NCBI RefSeq assembly: GCF_000003815.2
Contig: NC_049996.1
Span: 8,431,451 to 8,495,450, forward strand
Length of the DNA stretch: 64,000 bases
Direction: 5' to 3'
Origin: Branchiostoma floridae
Taxonomy: Eukaryota > Chordata > Leptocardii > Amphioxiformes > Branchiostomatidae
Below are positions 58,501-64,000 of this stretch, piece after piece; within the stretch, counting starts at the first letter, position 1, and each line of letters opens with the position of its first letter. The notes under the pieces are model-generated. The model searched no databases, was not told the origin of the DNA, and was given only the letters and a program-made list of their open reading frames with translations. Made by a program: the position numbers and the translations under genes.

Positions 58501-60984
58501 TTTCAAATTTAGCTTTAGACAGGTGATGATTCAATATTCCATTTTAGCGGAGTGTTTTTGGACTGGTCTATTTTTACCTTGTCATGCCTTTTTTGCTTAG
58601 TTCAACTTTGGACTGGGTTGCTTAATCAAAAGGCCATGTTTTCAGTGGGAGTATTTCTGGACTGGTCTATTGTGAAAATTCACATGGGGTGCTCTGGAAG
58701 AGTCCATTCTTGCACTGGGAATTTTGTAAGATTCATTTTAGGGTGTCATTAAGTGCCATTAATAGAAGTGACTTTTAAACAAAGTGTTCCATTTTTGCAC
58801 ATGGGTGATTTTGGAATAGTCTATTGTTGCATGGGGAGGGAGATGGCTGAAATATGCTGTATTTGCTCTCAAGCAAATGTCGGCCTTTCTAGTTTAATTT
58901 ATATTTACAAGGCAGTATTTGATGTAACAGTTTAAAGTTGAATTCTCTTAGCTTGTTATCTTTAATGTCTACAGTTAGCCCTTTCCACATTAGCTGATTA
59001 TTCAATACAATGATATGTAGTAACTCCCCTAAGTTATCAATACTCTTTCTCTCTGTAAATATATGCTTATTTAAATGGTTGTATACAGTTTTAGATATAG
59101 CCTTCTCTACTGGTATAAATTTATCTTGAAGCAATCCAATTTGTGTTGGTTGAGATTCTAATTTATTTTATATATTAATAGTTGGTTAGAGTGCTGAGCT
59201 AATTTTGTTTTCCATTCTTTTGGTATCGCATTAAGAAGGTTATTGTGCTCAGCCAAAAAGTTTTTGGTATCGCTTAATTTTTCCAATAGTGTCCTTGCTG
59301 ATATAAAACTACCACCAGGAAAGATATCTTTAATCTGAATCAGGTCTGCGTTTATCCAATTTTCATAAAATAAAGTTTTTCTCTTTAAAGTGATATTATG
59401 ATTACCCCAAATTACTTCATTCAGTATTTCTTCTAATGTCTGAGGTTGTTTAGTTATCCCCCCTCCTGCTTTATGCCAAGCAAGGACAACAGCTTTATAG
59501 AAGTTGGGTAATGTTGGGATTTCTGGACAATGATCTTTAGATAGGAAATTCATTCTAAAAATCAAATTATCATCACCATAATATTTAAGGTAAAAGTTGG
59601 GAATCAATTTCCACTGGGCCATAGGTCCATTACAAAGTCTCCTGACCCATGAAGCCAATAGACTTTGAATCGTGACATCTAACATTAACCATTGTNNNNN
59701 NNNNNNNNNNNNNNNNNNNNNNNNNNNNNNNNNNNNNNNNNNNNNNNNNNNNNNNNNNNNNNNNNNNNNNNNNNNNNNNNNNNNNNNNNNNNNNNTCCAG
59801 TTGTTTATGACACTACTTTACCATATAGGGTTAGTTTTCTACTTTTCCACAAGTTAAGTGTGTTCTTCAGCTTCTCTATTTTCTTTTCCCAATTTAGGAG
59901 TTCACATACACTTGGGTCATGGCCAAAGTAAACACCAAGTGCTTTAATGGGTTCTTTTGTCCAATCTAAGTCTAAGATTCTTTTATCTTTTTTCTCCCAC
60001 ACACCTATCCACACAGCCTGGGTTTTAGATTTATTAAGTTTAGTTCCTGCTACCTTACTAAATTCTGTTATAACCTCTACTGCACTTAGTATTGAATTTT
60101 CATCTGCTAAGATTAATGTTGTGTCATCAGCTACCTGGCTTATTTTAATTTCCTCACTACCCTCATCATGTGGAACTAAGATCCCCTTTACATCTTTAGA
60201 TGTTCTAATCTTGGTGGCCATACAGCAGACAAGATAATGGGCAACCCTGCCGTATACCTCGGCTTAATTCTATAGGCTCTGATATCCAGCCGTTATTTAA
60301 TATATTACAGCAAGTATCTGTGTATAGTATTTTTATCCATTCTATAATTATAGGGCCGAAGTTAAATTTGTGTAGAGTTTTGTACATGAAATCCCTATTT
60401 ACAGAGTCAAAGGCTTTCTCAAAATCCAAGAACAATAGAGCTCCAGTAATTTTTTCGTGTTTAGAATAGAAAATTATGTCATTTATTATTCTGATATTTT
60501 GTCCAATGAAACGCCCATTAATATATGCCGTTTGACTTTGGTTTATAGGTTTATAAGAAGAAGGAAACACTTTTGAGATGAAAATTGCAACCATTACTCC
60601 GCTTTTCAGTACCCACAATAGGTTCTGAATAATAGGTAGAGAACAGCAAAATAGAAACTGAACATGGGGGTGACTTTTCTTAATATTGTTTTGTCCGCAT
60701 CACTGTAGTTGCTTCTTAAAAATAGATAATACAGGGTTTTTAGAACCCTATATGTTATTGTAAAGGAGGCCGCAATCTCACCCACCAACAGGAGAAAATC
60801 CATTTTGTTGGTAACTGTATATTTTCCATCCTAACAGGGACACCAAGGCATCATCGTGTTCCAAACCTGTGGATTCACGTCCGCTACCGGGCACGTGGAC
60901 CTGTGGACCGGGTCGAACTGCGTCGGGAACTGCCCTGGGTACTTTAGATATTGTAACGACACCAGGCTGTTCGAGTTCAATTAA
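46515..60984 (+). CDS. Mosaic secreted protein B: phospholipase A2, stanniocalcin-like x2, Cys-rich x2, Tae4-type amidase; one exon missing
   Basis: Exons: 46515-46572 (signal peptide), 47729-47903, 48844-48941, 49325-49429 (PLA2), 49624-49805, 50334-50576, 51318-51456 (unit 1), 53019-53179, 53321-53485, 53689-53854 (unit 2), 54059-54211, 54806-54952 (Cys-rich), 55876-55902 (linker), 56991-57149 and 60838-60984 (amidase). Seven scaffold exons (139, 161, 165, 153, 147, 27 nt and the signal exon at 58) have exactly the lengths seen in gene A. The second-last exon ends in phase 1 but the last begins in phase 0, so an exon of length 2 mod 3 is absent between them; a gap and a LINE lie there. A possible extra exon is at 55480-55536. 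The protein should be secreted; attack on bacterial membrane lipid and peptidoglycan is inferred. Confidence 0.88.
47067..47700. mobile_element. Long-TIR element in gene B intron 1
   Basis: CAGGGGTGCCTAAGCATTTG… and its reverse complement end at 47700. The arms exceed 200 bp and consist largely of short repeats of 'tatgaaattcgcacgaatcac'. CAGGGGTG ends suggest hAT, but no clean 8-bp duplication is visible. It stops 28 bases before the PLA2 exon. Confidence 0.8.
47729..49429 (+). CDS. Secreted phospholipase A2 domain exons of gene B
   Basis: Exons 47729-47903, 48844-48941, 49325-49429. RPRAKR before [14 protein letters not shown] is a furin-type propeptide site at the usual place. The calcium loop ([13 protein letters not shown]), the catalytic His-Asp pair ([10 protein letters not shown]) and the later Asp ([11 protein letters not shown]) are all present. 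The enzyme class cleaves the sn-2 ester of phospholipids with calcium. The block starts and ends at phase-1 introns and is absent from gene A, where the signal exon joins straight to the stanniocalcin-like unit. Confidence 0.93.
49915..50165 (-). pseudogene. Retroelement protein remnant
   Basis: Minus-strand reading [17 protein letters not shown]…[20 protein letters not shown] resembles the C-terminal region downstream of the RT in some animal LINEs. Short, no RT motifs, in intron 5 of gene B; weak call. Confidence 0.4.
50716..51212. mobile_element. ~500-bp TIR element in gene B intron 6
   Basis: AGGCCACACCAATTTAATTTCTTGGTTCT and its inverted partner (AGAACCAAGAAATTAAATTGGCGTGGCCT) form arms of about 35 bp. 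Interior AT-rich, no frame. Confidence 0.75.
51594..51953 (+). pseudogene. LINE endonuclease fragment
   Basis: The reading includes [27 protein letters not shown] and [19 protein letters not shown], the pattern of apurinic-type endonucleases of non-LTR elements. Conserved parts between these blocks are deleted. It lies in intron 7 of gene B. Confidence 0.7.
52105..52780 (+). repeat. Direct repeat pair, ~470-bp period
   Basis: 'gtgagttgtacgtgcttacaa…gtatgcaggcc' through 'gggg…gaatccgcagcccgaacgcagagaaag' occurs at 52107-52300 and 52577-52770 with about 15-20% differences. Probably part of a repeat of unknown class. Confidence 0.7.
52784..53005 (-). pseudogene. LINE C-terminal fragment, antisense
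   Basis: Minus reading [21 protein letters not shown]…[11 protein letters not shown] matches the conserved tail ('GRPxK…DRxxWRxLV') of animal non-LTR retrotransposon proteins. It ends 14 bases before exon 53019 of gene B. Confidence 0.65.
54246..54780. mobile_element. Two copies of a ~185-bp MITE in inverted orientation
   Basis: ACAGTCAAACCTGT termini bound copy 1 (~54250-54430) and copy 2 (~54595-54777). The bodies ('ggccactatagacaggtgg…aagggaccggac') match as reverse complements. Between them is a smaller hairpin (CCAGCCGTATT … AATACGGCTGG). They fill intron 11 of gene B and could fold into a long stem. Confidence 0.85.
55480..55536 (+). other. Possible cassette exon with furin-type site, gene B
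   Basis: The acceptor 'tatcttcag' and donor 'cgct/gtgagt' bound 57 nt that are open and phase 1-1, so inclusion would keep frame. They encode [23 protein letters not shown] is a proprotein-convertase site placed between scaffold and amidase. No counterpart seen in gene A, so it may be chance. Confidence 0.35.
56991..60984 (+). CDS. Tae4-type peptidoglycan amidase (dae-like) exons of gene B
   Basis: Exons 56991-57149 and 60838-60984. The first encodes [20 protein letters not shown] … [18 protein letters not shown]; NTCAxRxSxAL is the catalytic-Cys motif of T6SS amidase effector 4. The second encodes [25 protein letters not shown], with the catalytic His in ATGHVDLW, then CVGNC and a TAA stop. 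Tae4 enzymes cleave the D-Glu to mDAP bond in bacterial cell walls. Transferred tae genes in animals are called dae. About 50 residues that normally lie between these blocks are not in the visible sequence, and the phases (1 to 0) confirm the omission. The assembly gaps at 57371-57470 and 59696-59795 are candidate sites, the first more likely because the second lies within a LINE. Confidence 0.9.
57371..57470. other. Assembly gap (100 N)
   Basis: A fixed-size N run inside the amidase intron. The missing amidase exon could be here. Confidence 1.
57490..57850 (+). repeat. ~150-bp tandem repeat, three units
   Basis: 'ccgaatgacctgaaatttgg(c/t)ac' recurs near 57503, 57657 and 57807, with 'catttttggctcctataccct' type spacers. 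It borders the gap, which probably caused the assembly break. Confidence 0.75.
58060..58850 (+). repeat. Degenerate satellite, ~110-130-bp units
   Basis: 'ggaagagtccattcttgca(t/c)' occurs near 58095, 58219, 58351, 58473, 58697 and 58813, each followed by G-rich and 'tttttggactgg' words. About six or seven decayed units. Confidence 0.8.
58880..60618 (-). mobile_element. Defective L1/Tx1-like LINE in the amidase intron
   Basis: On the minus strand: [50 protein letters not shown], then (after a frameshift and short deletion near 60220) [44 protein letters not shown] further LINE C-terminal frame (59685-59158) continues past the N gap. 5' truncated; another frameshift near 59150. It is antisense to gene B. 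Confidence 0.88.
59696..59795. other. Assembly gap (100 N) inside the LINE
   Basis: An N run interrupting the LINE between its RT and C-terminal regions. Confidence 1.
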
Positions 60985-62435
60985 AGACAAATTGATGACC
61001 GTTCATGATACTACAAGTTCATCCAGTGATGTCAACATACGGTCACTTTTAACGAAGAATTTGATGTGATTGGCACAGTGTTTGTTGCGCTCTTATTCAG
61101 TTCTAATACTTTAGCCATTTCTTGTGCATTATATTACATGCCAGCAAACGGATACGTTCTAAATGCAGTACATTGTCAGAGTTCTATCAAGTCTCGTAAT
61201 GCAGCTGTTGGTAGATATTAGTGCTTGCTGCAGTCACAAGTACCAGATTTGTCCTTTTGTATAAACGGACTCTACCCGACTTATTTCTTGTGTGCCAGTG
61301 CTGCCTTATTTTTTTACTGTAACAACTGTTGAACGTTCAAAAATTGTCAGCTGTTGAGCGTGATTCACTACTACGAAAGCAGCATATTAGAAGATTGATC
61401 TAATAGATTTTGAGTAAACGTATAGAAGTACTAAGTATATTGTTACTGCCAATCTCTCCATTATTCTTTAAACCAAGACCAAGGAGGTTGATTGGTACAT
61501 ACGTTATTGATGAGCAAATGCAACAAGCAAGATAAAACTTTTGCACCAAATGAAAGCAATTGATATGTTGAAAGTGATCAAGTATGTCAACTAATAATGC
61601 AAGTCATTTTAAGGATTCTGTGCTTTTGTGCTCTGTTGTTAGAATACGGCCTGAGTAGTTCTCGGCATGGTTCAACTTTCGTGCCTTCCTTGCTATTTCT
61701 TATCTTTTCTGATAGTTTACATTATCAAAGCGCCATGGCCGTGTGTGGTACAAGGCAAATCTATCGGAGGGTTAGTATATTTCATCAAATTACATTTTTG
61801 CTATCTATTGCAAGAATCAGATACTCAAGCGTTAAACCTCTGTACGTTAAAAAATGGGCCAAATATTATTTTCCGGTAACTGAATCATTTAGAAATGACT
61901 ACAAGAAATAAAGGTCATCATCATTGTCACCGCTCAACAATGGCACCTAGCGAAGGGTATACGGATGCACAACATGTATGTGTGACGTCACAAAAGCCTG
62001 GCCTTGCGCGAAGTTGCTTGCGAAAACAGTCTGAAAAACAGACGGGTTTTTACCATACTCGGTACCATTTACATCATAGTATGTTTAAAGTTATTTTCGG
62101 TGATCTACTTGACCCTTGCCCCGTTTTGTTAAACATTGTTATTCTGTTGGGAAAGCACTTAATTTTCAAGCATCGCCAGGGGTCTCATTGCTTAGAATGA
62201 TTGATAATTTGTTTTTTATATGTTCTACTTTTCGAATTAGAAAGTATTATCTCTAAAAGAATAGGCAAAACTAAAAAAAAACACGTTGGAAAGTGGGAAA
62301 TTGTTTTGATATGTATGAATGAATATATGAATTGTTATTGGGATTTTACGTCTTAAGTTTATTACTACTGCATCATTTTGTTACCCATGTGTGCCAACTG
62401 CTTTTTGTCAGTGTCATGTGTGTCCTTTTGTTTGA

Positions 62436-62440
<5 letters not shown>

Positions 62441-62513
<73 letters not shown>
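62441..62513 (+). repeat. (AT)n microsatellite, 73 bp
   Basis: Uninterrupted AT dinucleotides; likely length-polymorphic. Confidence 0.98.
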
Positions 62514-62514
<1 letters not shown>

Positions 62515-62774
62515 TTGTTTGTGCAATGGTAGCTCCAACCTTATAAATATGTATACTTACATAGTACATTCATTCTCTCCAATGTACATGATTCTATCAG
62601 CATTGCAGAGCTGATGGTACCGTGTCAGATACATCTGCAGTACCTCGTACGTCTGTAAGATGACTCTACTAAACTGTAAACCTACACATACAATGTGAGA
62701 AGTTATGATACAAATGCAAGCTAATAAGGTATAATTTCTCGTGCAGAGGACCCCCATTCAAATAATGAAACACT

Positions 62775-63760
62775 ATCTTATAGTAATACGGTCGCCAAAA
62801 AAGTTAATTATGTGTTGTCAATAATGGGAACCGCTTACTGTCTCCAGTTTTACATACCTGCCACACGACAACTCTTGAGTTCAGTTTGAAGGGAATATAA
62901 CATTTGTTAGTCCCTATTTCTGGTTCTCTTCATGTTTGTTCACCTTCCATATAATCGGTCCCAGGCTATGATTTGCAAACCTGTCAAAAACCAAAAAGTA
63001 CATTGTATGACGCAATAAAGTGCTTACTCTTACTTCCCCAATTTACGTGTGTGACCTGTCTTGTCTTAGCCTCTAAGCAGACGTGTCACAGAAGAGACGA
63101 ATGTGGCCAAATAGGGACAAATAAGTTGCCATGGGAACTCAGTCTTTTGTTGTCTATCCATCTATCCCGCCGGCCGCGGCTTGTCAGTTTACTAGGCTTT
63201 TATTCCTAACTTGGCCAAAGTTCCCTATTCGGCCAGGTGGGAGTCTGGTAGAGACTAGATCTTGTCTGGCACGCGACAACTCTTGGGTTCAGTTTGAAGG
63301 TTACATGTCAGATCCTATTTCTGGTCCTCATCTCTGTGCTATGAAGTTCACAATACAATTAATTGGCCACAGGCTATGGTTTGGAAATCTGCCCAAAACA
63401 GAACTGTCAACATGTGCATATACACTATGTGGGCAGTAATAATGTACTTGCAAATAACATTTCATTTCGTGTAGAGAAAATGTTCATGTTGAAGACGCCT
63501 CCAAAGAAAAAAAAAAGACATCCATGTCATGGCACCATACGGTCATCAAAAAGTTAATTGTGTGACGCTAATTGTGAAGTGCTTACAGTACGTTTCCCCG
63601 ATTGTACGTGCGTTGTTGGTTTGGCACTTTGCAACGCTTGCAAGGGATTCATGTGAAGGTTACGCAACAGTTACATGCTATTTCTCGTTCTCCTGTCAAT
63701 GCAGTTCACTGAGAAACAATATAATTGGCCATGATTTGCAATGATCAGTCAAAACGAAAA
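62775..63760 (+). repeat. Degenerate tandem copies of an unknown repeat
   Basis: Recurring words: 'acggtc(g/a)(c/t)caaaaa-agttaatt(a/g)tgtg' (62789, 63539), 'ggc(c)acaggctatg(a/g)tttg' (62962, 63365, 63728), 'cgacaactctt(g)ggttcagtttgaagg' (62868, 63277). At least three partial copies. Confidence 0.65.
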
Positions 63761-64000
63761 CTGTAAACCTGTGTATAGTTTTGAGTCGAAAGTACTGATA
63801 CAAATTTACTTATAAAGCTCAACTGCTTGCATTAAATCCCTTGCAAAAGTTGTCAAGTTGTGTAACCTTCACATTGAAAGTAAATGTTTCGTGCCGGGGA
63901 CCCCTTCGAACAAAAAAAGTCTGCACATGGCATGTACTTCGCCACACTCACGTGTATGTTACTGTTTTGAGCTTCCAATACTCCGCTGGGAAAGCGTGCG

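Larger units (their letters stand above)
60985..64000. other. Downstream of gene B: no gene seen
   Basis: Probable 3' UTR of gene B, then about 2.5 kb without a supportable frame. It contains an (AT)n tract (62441-62513) and degenerate repeat copies (62775-63760). Short open frames here lack conserved motifs. Confidence 0.55.

Noticed and set aside
61597..62200. Frames of 101-104 codons downstream of gene B
   Set aside because: No homology cues, no splice context and AT-rich; treated as chance.
1..64000. CRISPR array, bacterial operon or prophage
   Set aside because: Spliced genes, AT-rich introns and transposon types are eukaryotic. The bacterial-like domains (Tae4, M15) sit in intron-containing genes with signal peptides, so contamination is unlikely.

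Overview
This window reads as nuclear DNA of a lancelet (Branchiostoma). It has intron-rich deuterostome genes, dense short inverted-repeat transposons, polymorphic-looking tandem repeats, and lineage-expanded secreted and innate-immune proteins (goose-type lysozyme, WSC/Sushi receptors, a Tae4-type amidase). No species name can be proved from the sequence alone. Exons below were joined by hand from splice sites, reading phase and conserved motifs. Three 100-base N runs are assembly gaps.

Layout. 0.2-3.8 kb, minus strand: a JmjC/cupin-8 oxygenase gene with a signal peptide, whose 3' end lies off the left edge. The tail of its HxD exon is repeated four times. 4.5-9.8 kb, plus: a complete single-pass receptor (signal peptide, unnamed Cys-poor domain, WSC, Sushi, membrane segment, Tyr-rich tail). 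10.9-19.6 kb, plus: two tandem three-exon phospholipid phosphatase (PAP2/LPP) genes; a LINE sits in intron 1 of the second. 22.3-26.0 kb, minus: DAP (death-associated protein 1), complete in four exons. 26.7-31.7 kb, plus: CWC25, a pre-mRNA splicing factor, complete in seven exons and head-to-head with DAP.

The most interesting part is 33-61 kb, plus strand: two tandem paralogues of a mosaic secreted protein. Both have a signal peptide, two stanniocalcin-like three-exon units, two Cys-rich modules and a Gly/Ser linker. They differ in their catalytic modules. Gene A (33.1-44.1 kb) ends in a goose-type lysozyme followed by an M15 zinc peptidase. Gene B (46.5-61.0 kb) begins with a secreted phospholipase A2 and ends in a Tae4-type peptidoglycan amidase, the domain known in animals as domesticated amidase effector (dae). 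Nearly all module borders are phase-1 introns, as expected for exon shuffling. Together the two genes would supply a glycan hydrolase, two peptide-stem hydrolases and a lipase on one scaffold: an inferred antibacterial 'swap-the-payload' system. Gene A carries a transposon inside a coding exon. Gene B lacks the middle of its amidase domain in this assembly.

61-64 kb and most introns hold only repeats.
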